Shown: positions 8,027-16,997 of the stretch, piece after piece
Numbering within the stretch: the first letter of the stretch is position 1
Layout: each line of letters opens with the position of its first letter
NCBI GenBank assembly: GCA_910579585.1
Contig: CAJTVA010000020.1
Span: 1 to 25,320 of the forward strand
Direction: 5' to 3'
DNA length: 25,320 nucleotides
Source of the DNA: an uncultured Christensenella sp.
GTDB taxonomy: Bacteria; Bacillota; Clostridia; Christensenellales; Borkfalkiaceae
Made by a program: the position numbers and the translations under genes
The notes under the pieces: generated by a model
What the model saw: the letters and a program-made list of their open reading frames with translations, nothing else
Database searches by the model: none
Told to the model about the DNA's origin: nothing

Positions 8027-8715
8027 TGCTGGTTAAAAAGTGGGAAAAGTTGCCGCAGAATTTGCAATGCGATGCGGTGCGCCCGTATTACGAAAAATTA
8101 AGGAAGAAAAATTTCAGTCTTTTCTTTAAACGGGTTTTCGATATTTTCGTTTCCTCAATAATGTTGATTTTGCTGAGTCTTGTATTTTTGATACTTGCTT
8201 TAGCAATAAAAATCGATAGCCGCGGTCCCGTGTTTTTCAGACAGGAAAGAGTTACGCAGTACGGCAAAACTTTCAGAATTTTCAAGTTCCGAACTATGGT
8301 GGCGGGCGCGGATAAAATGGGCTCGCAGGTGACTGTCGGCGGTGATGCAAGAATAACAAAAGTCGGCAAGTTTATAAGAAAGTGCCGCCTTGACGAGGTT
8401 AGTCAACTAATCGACGTGTGGCGCGGAAAAATGTCGTTCGTGGGAACCCGCCCCGAAGTTCCCAAATACGTTGAAAGATATTCCGACGAAATGTTTGCGA
8501 CGTTGCTTCTTCCCGCAGGGGTCACAAGCGAGGCAAGCATAAAATTCAAGGACGAGGACGAGCTTTTAAAGGACGCCGTAGACGTCGACGAAACTTACGT
8601 AAACGAAGTTCTTCCGAGGAAGATGGAGTACAATTTACAGTCGCTGAAAAAGTACGGTTTCTGGCGGGATATAGGCACTATGTTCAAAACCGTCGGCGCC
8701 GTATTAAAGAGGTAA
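8026..8715 (+). CDS. Initiating phosphoglycosyltransferase (bacterial sugar transferase)
   Basis: It moves a sugar phosphate from a UDP-sugar to undecaprenyl phosphate at the inner face of the membrane, starting each repeat unit. The 229-residue protein is of the short monotopic PglC/WcaJ-C type: one hydrophobic segment after FFKRVFDIFVSS (residues about 36-60), then FFRQERVTQYGKTFRIFKFRTM, the strongly conserved region of PF02397, then RKCRLDEVSQLIDVWRGKMSFVGTRPEVP with the usual DExxQ and the basic SFVGTRPE block. The large multi-helix N-terminal part of WbaP is absent. Its ATG overlaps the aminotransferase stop (TAATG). The PglC-like size and the neighbouring aminotransferase are compatible with an amino-sugar substrate, but that is not proven. 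Confidence 0.93.
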   Translation: MLVKKWEKLPQNLQCDAVRPYYEKLRKKNFSLFFKRVFDIFVSSIMLILLSLVFLILALAIKIDSRGPVFFRQERVTQYGKTFRIFKFRTMVAGADKMGSQVTVGGDARITKVGKFIRKCRLDEVSQLIDVWRGKMSFVGTRPEVPKYVERYSDEMFATLLLPAGVTSEASIKFKDEDELLKDAVDVDETYVNEVLPRKMEYNLQSLKKYGFWRDIGTMFKTVGAVLKR

Positions 8716-8717
8716 AA

Positions 8718-9494
8718 ATGGAAGAAAAAGTTTCGATTATAATGCCCAATTATAATTGCGAAAGGTTTATTGAAGAAACTGTGAATTCCGTAATAAATCA
8801 AACTTATCAAAATTGGGAACTTTTGATTGTTGACGATTGCTCAACTGACAATTCCGTTGAAATAATTAAAAACTGTTGCAATAGTGACGCAAGAATTAAG
8901 CTTTTCATAAACGAAAAAAACAGTGGGGCGGCAGCTTCAAGGAATTTAGCGTTGCGTGAAGCGACTGGCAAATGGATAGCTTTTTTGGATAGTGACGATT
9001 TATGGACGCCTGATAAGCTTGAGAAACAAATTGCCTTTATGGAAGAAAACGGTTATAAGTTCAGCTTTACTAAATATGGACACGTTGATGAAAACACGAA
9101 TTCTTTAAAACAAATAGTTTGCGGACCTAAAAAGGTTTCAAAACGCAAAATGTTCCGATATTGTTACCTTGGCTGTTTAACCGTTATGTACGACGCAGAG
9201 TGCGTCGGGTTGATTCAAATATCGGAAAACGTCCAAAAACGCAATGATTACGCTATGTGGTTGAAAGTCAGTAAAAAGGCTACGGCTTATTACTTAGACG
9301 AAGTTCTTGCATATTACCGTAAAAGAAGCGGTTCCATATCTCATCAAAGTAAATTAAGCTTGATAAAATATCATTACCGATTGTTTCGTATAAGCGAAAA
9401 TATGAATCCGTTCAGAGCATTCTATTACACTTGTAAAAATCTGTTCTTCGGTTTCTGGAAAAAAATAATTTACGTAAAGAAAGGGAATTTTTAA
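8718..9494 (+). CDS. Family 2 glycosyltransferase
   Basis: A cytoplasmic or membrane-associated inverting glycosyltransferase that adds one sugar to the lipid-linked repeat unit. The 258-residue protein has the classic GT2 N-terminus (VSIIMPNYNCERFIEETVNSVINQTYQNWELLIVDD split over residues 5-40), the NSGAAASRNLAL segment, and the metal/nucleotide site FLDSDD at 89-94 (Asp91, Asp93, Asp94). The acceptor half is short and basic at the end, with no membrane helix. AAAGAGGT precedes the ATG, which lies two bases after the previous stop. From here to about 13600 the DNA becomes clearly more A+T-rich. Donor and acceptor cannot be predicted. Confidence 0.92.
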   Translation: MEEKVSIIMPNYNCERFIEETVNSVINQTYQNWELLIVDDCSTDNSVEIIKNCCNSDARIKLFINEKNSGAAASRNLALREATGKWIAFLDSDDLWTPDKLEKQIAFMEENGYKFSFTKYGHVDENTNSLKQIVCGPKKVSKRKMFRYCYLGCLTVMYDAECVGLIQISENVQKRNDYAMWLKVSKKATAYYLDEVLAYYRKRSGSISHQSKLSLIKYHYRLFRISENMNPFRAFYYTCKNLFFGFWKKIIYVKKGNF

Positions 9495-10679
9495 ATGAAA
9501 ATTGCTGTCGCAGGTACGGGGTATGTAGGCTTGTCGCTTGCTGTGCTTCTAGCTCAAAACAATAAAGTCGTTGCAGTTGACGTAGTGCCGGATAAAGTAA
9601 AAAAAATCAACGATAAAATCAGTCCAATAAAAGACGAGTTTATCGAAAAATATCTTGCAGAAAAAAAACTTGATTTAGTTGCAACATTAGACGGCAAAAA
9701 GGCTTATAAAGACGCGGACTACGTTATAATTGCCGCTCCTACCAATTACGATACGGAAAAAAATTATTTTGATACGTCGCACGTGGAAGAGGTGATAGAA
9801 CTAGTGCTCAGCGTAAACCCTGCGGCGGTTATGGTAATTAAATCTACGATACCGGTAGGTTATACAGAAAGTATAAGAAAAAAATTTAAAGACGCGCACA
9901 TATTTTTTTCACCTGAATTTTTGAGGGAAGGAAAGGCGCTTTATGATAATCTTTATCCATCAAGAATAATTGTTGGTGAAAAAAGCAAAGAGGGGGAAGT
10001 TTTTGCCGACCTTTTGAAGCAAGGGGCTATTAAAGAAGATATTCCTGTTTTATTTATGCAATCAACCGAAGCGGAGGCGGTCAAGCTATTTGCAAATACT
10101 TATCTTGCTTTACGTGTTGCGTATTTTAACGAACTTGACACTTATTGTGAAACAAAGGGGCTGGATACGAAATCGATTATAGACGGAGTATGCTTAGACC
10201 CCAGAATAGGCAATCATTATAATAATCCGTCGTTCGGTTACGGTGGTTATTGTTTACCGAAAGATACGAAGCAGTTGAGGGCAAATTATAAAGACGTTCC
10301 CGAAAATTTAATTTCGGCTATCGTTGAATCGAATGAAACAAGGAAAGATTTTATAGTCGACGATTTATTGAGAATTATCAAAAATGCAAATTCTGATAAA
10401 CCTGTAGTCGGTATATACCGTTTAACTATGAAAGCTAATTCAGATAATTACCGGCAGAGCGCTATTCAGGGAATAATTGCAAGATTGCTTGCAAAAGGTT
10501 ACAAAATTAATATTTACGAACCGACTTTCGGTGAGGAAGAGTTTCTCGGTTGCAAAGTTGTAAAAAATTTTGACGAATTTAAAACGGTTTCTACTGTGAT
10601 TTTGGCAAATCGTTTGGAAGAAGAACTTAAAGACGTGAAAGAAAAATTATACACAAGGGATATTTATTACAGGGATTAG
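9495..10679 (+). CDS. ugd: UDP-glucose 6-dehydrogenase (UDP-sugar dehydrogenase)
   Basis: It oxidises UDP-glucose twice with NAD+ to UDP-glucuronic acid, supplying an acidic sugar. The 394-residue protein has the Rossmann motif GTGYVG at 7-12, KSTIPVGYTESI in the middle, the FFSPEFLREGKALYDN block, the dimer-helix region KLFANTYLALRVAYFNELD, and the catalytic cysteine Cys253 in FGYGGYCLPKD. Length and these details resemble the short E. coli/streptococcal Ugd rather than the UDP-ManNAc dehydrogenases (WecC), but a related UDP-hexose substrate is possible. AAGGGA lies just upstream and the ATG directly abuts the preceding stop codon. Confidence 0.93.
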   Translation: MKIAVAGTGYVGLSLAVLLAQNNKVVAVDVVPDKVKKINDKISPIKDEFIEKYLAEKKLDLVATLDGKKAYKDADYVIIAAPTNYDTEKNYFDTSHVEEVIELVLSVNPAAVMVIKSTIPVGYTESIRKKFKDAHIFFSPEFLREGKALYDNLYPSRIIVGEKSKEGEVFADLLKQGAIKEDIPVLFMQSTEAEAVKLFANTYLALRVAYFNELDTYCETKGLDTKSIIDGVCLDPRIGNHYNNPSFGYGGYCLPKDTKQLRANYKDVPENLISAIVESNETRKDFIVDDLLRIIKNANSDKPVVGIYRLTMKANSDNYRQSAIQGIIARLLAKGYKINIYEPTFGEEEFLGCKVVKNFDEFKTVSTVILANRLEEELKDVKEKLYTRDIYYRD

Positions 10680-10685
10680 TTCGAT

Positions 10686-11474
10686 ATGAAGTTTTCTATA
10701 TTGGTGCCAACAACGGGAACCAGAGAGTTTGAATTAGACAGATTGTTTGACAGCCTAAATAATCAGGAGTTTTCGGATTTTGAACTTGTGGTTGTAACGC
10801 AAATAAATCACGATATGGTCAGTCAACTAATAAATTCTTATCCCGATTTGTGCGTAGTGCATCTTAAATTGGAAAAGATGGGGTTATCTTATGCGCGGAA
10901 TATAGGTTTAAAATCTTGTAAAGGTGAATGGATAGTCTTTTCTGACGATGATGCTTGGTACCCTGCGGACGGATTAAAGTTATTAAACAAGTATACGTCG
11001 TCAGGCGATTACGAAATAATTTTGACACAGATTTTTGACCCGATTAAAAATCAGTTATACAAAAATTATCCGGACAAAGCAGAAGTTTTAAAAAGTAAAT
11101 TTAATCTAATGTCTAAATCTTCGATAGAAATTTCTATAAAAAGAGATAAGATTAAGAAAGATTTTGATGAAAACTTCGGATTGGGTGCGAAATACGTTTG
11201 TTGTGAAGAAGTGGATTTTCTAATAAACAATTTCTCAAAAGGGAATACTCTGTATATACCTTCAATAAGCGTTTATCATTTAAAAAAAGACAGAGGAGCA
11301 AGCGAAGCCCAACTGTTTGCTAAAGGTGCGTTATATTCTAAGCAGTTTAATAGGTTTATTGCTTGTTTGATAGTGATACGGGATATTTTAAAAGGACGAA
11401 AAAATAGCAGAAAAATATTTTGGAGCGGTTTTAAAGATTACAAAAAAATTACTGAGCAGAGTACCGTGGATTAA
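10686..11474 (+). CDS. Family 2 glycosyltransferase
   Basis: A second GT2 enzyme of the repeat-unit assembly line, 262 residues. The fold is shown by FSILVPTTGTREFELDRLFDSL at the N-terminus, MGLSYARNIGLKSCKGEWIVFSDDD with Asp87-Asp89 as the metal site, and EEVDFLINNFSKG as the later acidic catalytic region. Similarity to known enzymes is weaker than for its neighbours: the usual D-D after the third strand is replaced by VVVTQINHD, as in a subset of GT2 enzymes. The gene is A+T-rich, starts six bases after ugd behind AGGGAT, and ends two bases before the next gene. Specificity is unknown. Confidence 0.88.
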   Translation: MKFSILVPTTGTREFELDRLFDSLNNQEFSDFELVVVTQINHDMVSQLINSYPDLCVVHLKLEKMGLSYARNIGLKSCKGEWIVFSDDDAWYPADGLKLLNKYTSSGDYEIILTQIFDPIKNQLYKNYPDKAEVLKSKFNLMSKSSIEISIKRDKIKKDFDENFGLGAKYVCCEEVDFLINNFSKGNTLYIPSISVYHLKKDRGASEAQLFAKGALYSKQFNRFIACLIVIRDILKGRKNSRKIFWSGFKDYKKITEQSTVD

Positions 11475-11476
11475 CT

Positions 11477-12412
11477 ATGATTGGTATTGTAATTTTAAAT
11501 TATAAAAATTATCAGGAAACGATTTCTTGTGTTGAAAATATCAGAGAAACAAACCAAAGCCTAAGTTATAAAATTTATATAGTTGATAACTGTTCTCCAA
11601 ACGAATCTTTTGAAATATTAAGCGAAAAATTTAATAATTCAAAAGATATATGTTTATTGCAAAGCGATAAAAACGGAGGGTTTTCTTACGGTAATAATTT
11701 TGGGTTCAAAGCCGCCGTTTCCGATGGTTGTGAGTTAATACTGTGCACGAATAGCGATGTGGAATTTAATGAAAATTCTATTCCGAATATGGTCAAAGAA
11801 ATTGAGAAGAGTGAAAACTGTGCAGTTGTCGGTCCAAAAGTTTATTGTGGAGACGGAACCGTTCAAAATGCGAACAAAGGCATTTTAACGGCAAAGGTTT
11901 TCGTTATGCACCATAAGCCGTTTTTGTGGTTTGATTGGTTCGGAACAGACAAAAAGTATACTTATGCAGGTTATAAGTATGACAAGCCTATACAGATTAC
12001 CGGTATGGTTTCCGGATGTTGTTTTTTGATTAGGTCGGCAGTTTTAGAAGAAATAGGGTATTTGGACGAAAACGTATTTCTTTATCACGAGGAAGATATA
12101 TTAGGCGCTAAATTGAGAGAAAAAGGCTACTGCGTAATTTTAGACCCCTCGGCAGAGATTGTACATTTTGGCGGGAAAAGCACGCCGTCAGATTATGCTT
12201 TTGTCAGATATCATAAGCTATATAGCGGATTGTATTATTTATGGAATTACGCCGGAACATCTAAATGCGGTTTTGCGTTTGTCGGATTAGTGGTAAAAAC
12301 AATGTTTTTTGCTAAATCGATTTTTAATAAAGCGTATCGTAAGTATTATAAAAAGTTAAAGTTTGATATTAAAAATTTGAGAAAGAGTAAAAGAGTATTT
12401 TGGAAAAAGTAA
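11477..12412 (+). CDS. Family 2 glycosyltransferase, rhamnosyltransferase-like
   Basis: A third GT2 enzyme, 311 residues, of the WbbL/RfbF-like group that includes many rhamnosyltransferases. Evidence: IGIVILNYKNYQETISCV at the start, YIVDNCSPNES, NGGFSYGNNFGFK, the metal motif CTNSDVEF with Asp94, the loop GMVSGCCFLIRSAVLEEIGYLDENVFLYHEEDI containing the general-base acidic residues, and a basic C-terminal helix. Because the same operon encodes dTDP-L-rhamnose synthesis, this is the best candidate to add rhamnose; that link is inference. The last 13 bases overlap the proposed start of the polymerase gene. Confidence 0.9.
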   Translation: MIGIVILNYKNYQETISCVENIRETNQSLSYKIYIVDNCSPNESFEILSEKFNNSKDICLLQSDKNGGFSYGNNFGFKAAVSDGCELILCTNSDVEFNENSIPNMVKEIEKSENCAVVGPKVYCGDGTVQNANKGILTAKVFVMHHKPFLWFDWFGTDKKYTYAGYKYDKPIQITGMVSGCCFLIRSAVLEEIGYLDENVFLYHEEDILGAKLREKGYCVILDPSAEIVHFGGKSTPSDYAFVRYHKLYSGLYYLWNYAGTSKCGFAFVGLVVKTMFFAKSIFNKAYRKYYKKLKFDIKNLRKSKRVFWKK

Positions 12413-13593
12413 TTCAGCCGAAGCCTTTAGCTTTGTCGCTAAAAAAGAATATTTTTCTGTATATCGGATTTATAAGTTTGGCGATTATTTCGTCCTACAA
12501 AGCTCCGCTTGCTTTTGATTTGCCTTTTCCCGGGATACTGGTTTTTATCCTCTGTATATTATTACATTGTTGTGTAAACCATTTTTCCGCAATAAAAATC
12601 GGAGCGATATCTTGTCTGTTGGGATTAAGATATGTTTTATTTTTTATTAACGCTATAATTTGTGAGGTAAGTTGGGAAATCATTATTGAGCAGTGCGTAA
12701 CTACATTTATCTCAATAGTGGTTTTTGAATGTTTTAGAAACATATCGAAAGATAGTACAATTATAAAAAACGTTTTACTTATTTTTTCTTTGATAACAAG
12801 TGTACAGCTTATAGTAGGCTATGCCGGGGATTTTTTTGCCGATAAAAACAATATTGCTGCCGGAATAGGTAATTCGAATTATGTGGCGACTTTCTTGTTA
12901 CTTTCAATTACATTTCTGCTTTTTTTAAAGACAAAATGGTATGAAAAACTGTTAATTGTGTTGGACGTTGTTTCTTTGGTTCTTACGCAATCATTCGGTG
13001 CGTATATAGCTATAGGCATAGTTTTTGTTGTATTTATTATTAGAAACCTGAATTGGCGATTATTGAAAAGCTGGTTGATTTTGCTTTTCCTTATTATTGC
13101 TTTAGTTGGTTTTTTCTCTTATTTCGTGACTACCGATATTGGTTCGGAAGTGTACGAGAAGTTGAGACAAAAGATAATTTTCTTTTTGGAGGGAGACTGG
13201 AAAAATTTCGGCTCATCCAGACTGGAATTGTATGAATTCAGTTGGGATAATATAAAAAATAATTTTCTTTTTGGTTCGATTGTTAATTACAACAGTTCAA
13301 TAAGCAGTACGTATAGATTTCAATTTTTCAGAACACATAATGTTGTGCTTGAGTCGTTGCTGTTATACGGATTAATAGGCACAATTCTTAATTTAGCGAT
13401 TTGTATCATATTAATTAAAAAAGTTTTAAACCGAAAAAAAGGTAGAAAAATTTTCCCGTATATTATGACGATTATCGCCGTTTTGATACACGGAATGGTG
13501 GAACCGAATTTTTTCACTATGCATTTTGAGCCGTTTGTCTGGATGATTTTTGGTGGTTTAATGGCAGTTGTAGAGAGCAAAGGTTCAAATTAG
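12400..13593 (+). CDS. wzy: O-antigen/EPS polymerase, Wzy type
   Basis: An integral membrane protein of 397 residues, almost entirely hydrophobic, with about ten to eleven predicted membrane segments. Near 305-325 it has FFRTHNVVLESLLLYGLIGT, the THN...GLIG signature of the O-antigen ligase/polymerase (Wzy_C) family. A longer polar loop (about residues 245-300) just before it fits the large external loop of such enzymes. Between the GTs and the flippase, polymerase is more likely than ligase: it would join lipid-linked repeats at the outer face. The start is uncertain: TTG 12400 overlaps the upstream gene by 13 bases with only a weak ribosome site, and another TTG lies ten codons later. This is the most A+T-rich gene seen here (15 G/C in bases 12901-12960). 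Confidence 0.85.
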   Translation: MEKVIQPKPLALSLKKNIFLYIGFISLAIISSYKAPLAFDLPFPGILVFILCILLHCCVNHFSAIKIGAISCLLGLRYVLFFINAIICEVSWEIIIEQCVTTFISIVVFECFRNISKDSTIIKNVLLIFSLITSVQLIVGYAGDFFADKNNIAAGIGNSNYVATFLLLSITFLLFLKTKWYEKLLIVLDVVSLVLTQSFGAYIAIGIVFVVFIIRNLNWRLLKSWLILLFLIIALVGFFSYFVTTDIGSEVYEKLRQKIIFFLEGDWKNFGSSRLELYEFSWDNIKNNFLFGSIVNYNSSISSTYRFQFFRTHNVVLESLLLYGLIGTILNLAICIILIKKVLNRKKGRKIFPYIMTIIAVLIHGMVEPNFFTMHFEPFVWMIFGGLMAVVESKGSN

Positions 13594-13606
13594 AAATTCA
13601 AAACAA

Positions 13607-15103
13607 ATGGCAAAAGAGATAACTACTAAAAAATTTGCGAAAAACGTTGTTTATTCAATTATTGCGCAAATAATATCTTTGGCGGTGAGCTTTATTCTCA
13701 CACTTATTCTGCCGAAGTTTATAGATAAGTCGCAGTACGCCGAATGGCAGGCCTATGTTTTGTATGTCGGTTACGTCGGGGTATTGCATTTCGGGCTACT
13801 AGACGGCTTGGTTCTTAGATATTCGAAGTTCGACTACGAGGAATTGGATAAAGCGCGTTTACGTTCGCAATTTATAATTCTGCTGGTTTTTACGAGCGTG
13901 ATAGCAGCTATAACCGCCGTTGTTTCTCTCACTGCATTAGGCGTGCCCGACAATATAATTTTCGTGCTTGTAGGCGCAGGTGTCGTGACGAAAAATCTGG
14001 TGACGTACAGTTCGTATATGTTCCAGATAACCAACAGAATAAACAAATACGTTATTTTGATTATCGCGCAAAGGCTGGCGTACGGCGTTATCGTCGTTGT
14101 GTTGCTTGCCTTAAAAGTACAAGATTTTTATTGGTACTGCGTTGCCGATTTGTGCGGCGACATTGTGGGGATAGTTATTGGCGCAATATTCAATCGCGGG
14201 CTGTTTTTCGGTAAAACAATAAACCTGAAAGAAGCTTTTAAAGAGCTGAAAATCAATGTGTTTTCAGGCGTAATATTAATGACGGCTAACTGGTCGGCTA
14301 TGCTTATGACAGGCGGTGCAAAAATGATTATCCAGTGGCATTGGAGCGAAGAGGTCTTTGCCGACGTTTCGTTTGCGTTCAGCGTATCGAACGTGTTTCT
14401 GGTTTTCGTAACGGCGATAAGCGTCGTTCTGTTTCCGTCGTTGCAACGCATTGCGCCGGAGAAATTGCCGTCGATGTACAAAAGCATCAGGAACATTCTG
14501 TCGCCGGTTTTGTTCTTTATGATGATTTTCTTCTTTGTCGGCTGTGAAATTCTTGAAATCTGGTTGCCTAAATACAACGAAAGCTTGATATATCTCGGAA
14601 TTTTATTGCCTATTATTATTTTTTCATCGAAAGTCAGTCTGCTAACGAACAACTATTTGAAAGTTTACCGCAAAGAAAAATTAATGTTGCTGGTAAACGT
14701 AATTTCAATAGCGGTAGGCGCCTGCCTTTTTGCGCTGTGCGCATACGTATTCGACAATATGACGGCTTTGCTTGCGTGTGTGGTTTTCGTCATTATGCTG
14801 AATTCGGTATTGTCTGAAATCTGTGTTTTAAAGACCATTCATGTAAAAATTATAAAAGAATTTATTATCGAAGCGGTAATGACGGTTGCATTTATCTTAT
14901 GCGCAAGTCTATTGAGCCGTTGGATAGGTTTTGGAGTTTACTGCGGCTTATTTGCAGTATATTGTGCCGTCAATTACAAATCGATAGCGGCTTTATTTAA
15001 AAAAGTTTTCAGAAAAAAGTCGGTTACCGCACCTGACGCTGAGATTTCGCCGACAGAAGAAAAGGAAGCTGTCATGACAGAAGAAAAGGAGAGCGAGCAA
15101 TGA
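13607..15103 (+). CDS. wzx: Polysaccharide flippase, Wzx type (MOP superfamily)
   Basis: This 498-residue membrane protein should carry lipid-linked repeat units from the inner to the outer face of the membrane. The start (FAKNVVYSIIAQIISLAVSFILTLILPKFI) followed by YAEWQAYVLYVGYVGVLHFGLLDGLVLRYSK is typical of Wzx/RfbX-like flippases, with about 12-14 hydrophobic segments after it. The last 30 residues are an unusual hydrophilic acidic tail (TEEKEAVMTEEKESEQ) containing a tandem duplication, see findings. The ATG follows wzy by 13 bases behind a poor ribosome site; the stop overlaps the rfbA start as ATGA. Confidence 0.9.
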   Translation: MAKEITTKKFAKNVVYSIIAQIISLAVSFILTLILPKFIDKSQYAEWQAYVLYVGYVGVLHFGLLDGLVLRYSKFDYEELDKARLRSQFIILLVFTSVIAAITAVVSLTALGVPDNIIFVLVGAGVVTKNLVTYSSYMFQITNRINKYVILIIAQRLAYGVIVVVLLALKVQDFYWYCVADLCGDIVGIVIGAIFNRGLFFGKTINLKEAFKELKINVFSGVILMTANWSAMLMTGGAKMIIQWHWSEEVFADVSFAFSVSNVFLVFVTAISVVLFPSLQRIAPEKLPSMYKSIRNILSPVLFFMMIFFFVGCEILEIWLPKYNESLIYLGILLPIIIFSSKVSLLTNNYLKVYRKEKLMLLVNVISIAVGACLFALCAYVFDNMTALLACVVFVIMLNSVLSEICVLKTIHVKIIKEFIIEAVMTVAFILCASLLSRWIGFGVYCGLFAVYCAVNYKSIAALFKKVFRKKSVTAPDAEISPTEEKEAVMTEEKESEQ

Positions 15104-15978
15104 AAGGAATAATACTTGCGGGGGGGAGCGGAACAAGGTTGTATCCGCTTACAAAAGTTACGAGTAAGCAGCTTTTGCCCGTTTATGACAAGCCTATGAT
15201 ATATTACCCGCTTTCGGTTTTAATGACGGCGGGGATACGGGAAATTCTGATAATTTCCACCCCGCAGGACACTCCGAGATTCGAGGAGCTTCTCGGCGAC
15301 GGAAGCGCTTTCGGTATAAATTTAAGTTACGCCGTTCAGCCTTCGCCCGACGGTCTTGCACAGGCTTTTATAATAGGCGAAAAGTTTATCGGCGGCGATA
15401 ACGTTGCTATGATTTTGGGGGATAACATCTTCTATGGCCATGGCTTTACGAAAATGTTGAAAGAGGCAAAGCTTAGCGCCGAACACGGCAAAGCTACGAT
15501 TTTCGGATACGGAGTTAAAGACCCGCAGCGTTTCGGTATAGTAGAGTTTGATAAGAACGGCAAGGTTTTGTCTGTCGAAGAAAAGCCCGTTTGCCCCAAG
15601 TCGAATTACTGTATAACCGGTCTTTATTTCTATGACAACCGCGCTGTGGAGTTCGCAAAAAAAATCAAGCCCTCGAAACGCGGCGAGCTGGAGATAACCG
15701 ACCTCAACAAAGAATATCTCGAAACGGGCGATTTGACTGTCCAGCTTCTCGACAGGGGCTTTGCCTGGCTAGATACGGGCACTGTGGACAGCCTTTTCGA
15801 AGCGGCGGAGTTTGTCAGGGTTCTGTCTAAACGGCAGGACGTGACCATTTCCGCGCCCGAAGAAATCGCTTACCGCAACGGTTGGATAGACAAAGAAAAG
15901 TTAGTTAAAATCGCAGAAAGTTACGGTAAGTCGCCCTACGGCGAGCATTTGAAGAAAGTGGCGGGTGAAAAAATATGA
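15100..15978 (+). CDS. rfbA: Glucose-1-phosphate thymidylyltransferase
   Basis: First step of dTDP-L-rhamnose synthesis: glucose-1-phosphate plus dTTP gives dTDP-glucose. The 292-residue protein has the nucleotidyltransferase signature LAGGSGTRLYPLTKVTSKQLLPVYDKPM at the N-terminus, MILGDNIFYG with the metal-binding Asp, FGIVEFD and VEEKP, and WLDTGT near the end, all as in RmlA. Length is typical (about 290). AAGGAG (15086-15091) lies eight bases before the ATG, inside the tail of wzx, and the start overlaps the wzx stop by four bases. Confidence 0.97.
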   Translation: MKGIILAGGSGTRLYPLTKVTSKQLLPVYDKPMIYYPLSVLMTAGIREILIISTPQDTPRFEELLGDGSAFGINLSYAVQPSPDGLAQAFIIGEKFIGGDNVAMILGDNIFYGHGFTKMLKEAKLSAEHGKATIFGYGVKDPQRFGIVEFDKNGKVLSVEEKPVCPKSNYCITGLYFYDNRAVEFAKKIKPSKRGELEITDLNKEYLETGDLTVQLLDRGFAWLDTGTVDSLFEAAEFVRVLSKRQDVTISAPEEIAYRNGWIDKEKLVKIAESYGKSPYGEHLKKVAGEKI

Positions 15979-16997
15979 AAATAATCGTTACCGGCGGAGC
16001 GGGGTTCATAGGCAGTAATTTCGTCTTTCATATGCTTAAAAAGTACCCCGATTACCGCATTATATGTCTGGACAAGTTGACGTACGCAGGCAATCTTTCA
16101 ACGCTTGCGCCCGTTATGGATAATAAAAATTTCCGCTTCGTCAAGGCGGATATATGCGACAGAACTGCGGTCGATAAGTTGTTTGAAGAGGAAAAGCCCG
16201 ATATCGTCGTCAATTTCGCGGCGGAAAGCCACGTTGACAGAAGCATCGAGGACCCCGAAGTTTTTTTAAAAACCAACATTCTCGGCACGGCTACGCTTAT
16301 GGATGCGTGCAGAAAGTTCGGAATAGAGCGCTACCATCAGGTTTCCACCGACGAGGTTTACGGCGATTTGCCGCTTGACAGACCCGACCTTTTCTTTACG
16401 GAAAACACGCCGCTTCACACTTCAAGCCCTTATTCTAGTTCTAAAGCTTCGGCGGATTTGCTGGCTTTGGCTTATCACCGCACTTACGGCTTGCCAGTGA
16501 CGATAAGCCGTTGTTCGAACAACTACGGACCCTATCATTTCCCCGAAAAGCTTATTCCGCTTATGATTGCAAACGCATTGAACGACAAACCGTTGCCCGT
16601 CTACGGCACCGGCGAAAACGTGCGCGATTGGCTGTACGTCGAGGACCACTGCAAGGCGATTGACCTGATAATTCATAAGGGTCGCGTCGGTGAAGTTTAC
16701 AACGTCGGCGGACATAACGAGATGAGCAATCTCGAAATCGTCAAGCTCGTCTGCAAGGAACTAGGCAAGCCCGAAAGCCTTATTACGTTCGTTGCGGACA
16801 GAAAGGGGCACGATATGCGTTATGCAATCGACCCAGCTAAGATATACAAAGAGCTTGGCTGGCTTCCCGAAACGAAGTTTGCGGACGGCGTGAAAAAGAC
16901 TGTAAAATGGTATCTCGAAAACCGCGAATGGTGGGAAACGATAATTTCGGGTGAGTACAAAAATTATTACGAAAAAATGTACGGAAACAGGAAATGA
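15975..16997 (+). CDS. rfbB: dTDP-glucose 4,6-dehydratase
   Basis: Second step: dTDP-glucose is converted to dTDP-4-keto-6-deoxyglucose. The 340-residue short-chain dehydrogenase-like enzyme has the NAD motif GGAGFIGSN at 7-15, the catalytic TDE triad at 125-127, and the YxxxK pair Tyr153/Lys157 in SSPYSSSKASAD. The C-terminal substrate-binding region (PVYGTGENVRDWLYVEDHC) is also present. It overlaps rfbA by ATGA. Its product is a branch point and may also feed the aminotransferase at the head of the operon. Confidence 0.97.
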   Translation: MKIIVTGGAGFIGSNFVFHMLKKYPDYRIICLDKLTYAGNLSTLAPVMDNKNFRFVKADICDRTAVDKLFEEEKPDIVVNFAAESHVDRSIEDPEVFLKTNILGTATLMDACRKFGIERYHQVSTDEVYGDLPLDRPDLFFTENTPLHTSSPYSSSKASADLLALAYHRTYGLPVTISRCSNNYGPYHFPEKLIPLMIANALNDKPLPVYGTGENVRDWLYVEDHCKAIDLIIHKGRVGEVYNVGGHNEMSNLEIVKLVCKELGKPESLITFVADRKGHDMRYAIDPAKIYKELGWLPETKFADGVKKTVKWYLENREWWETIISGEYKNYYEKMYGNRK

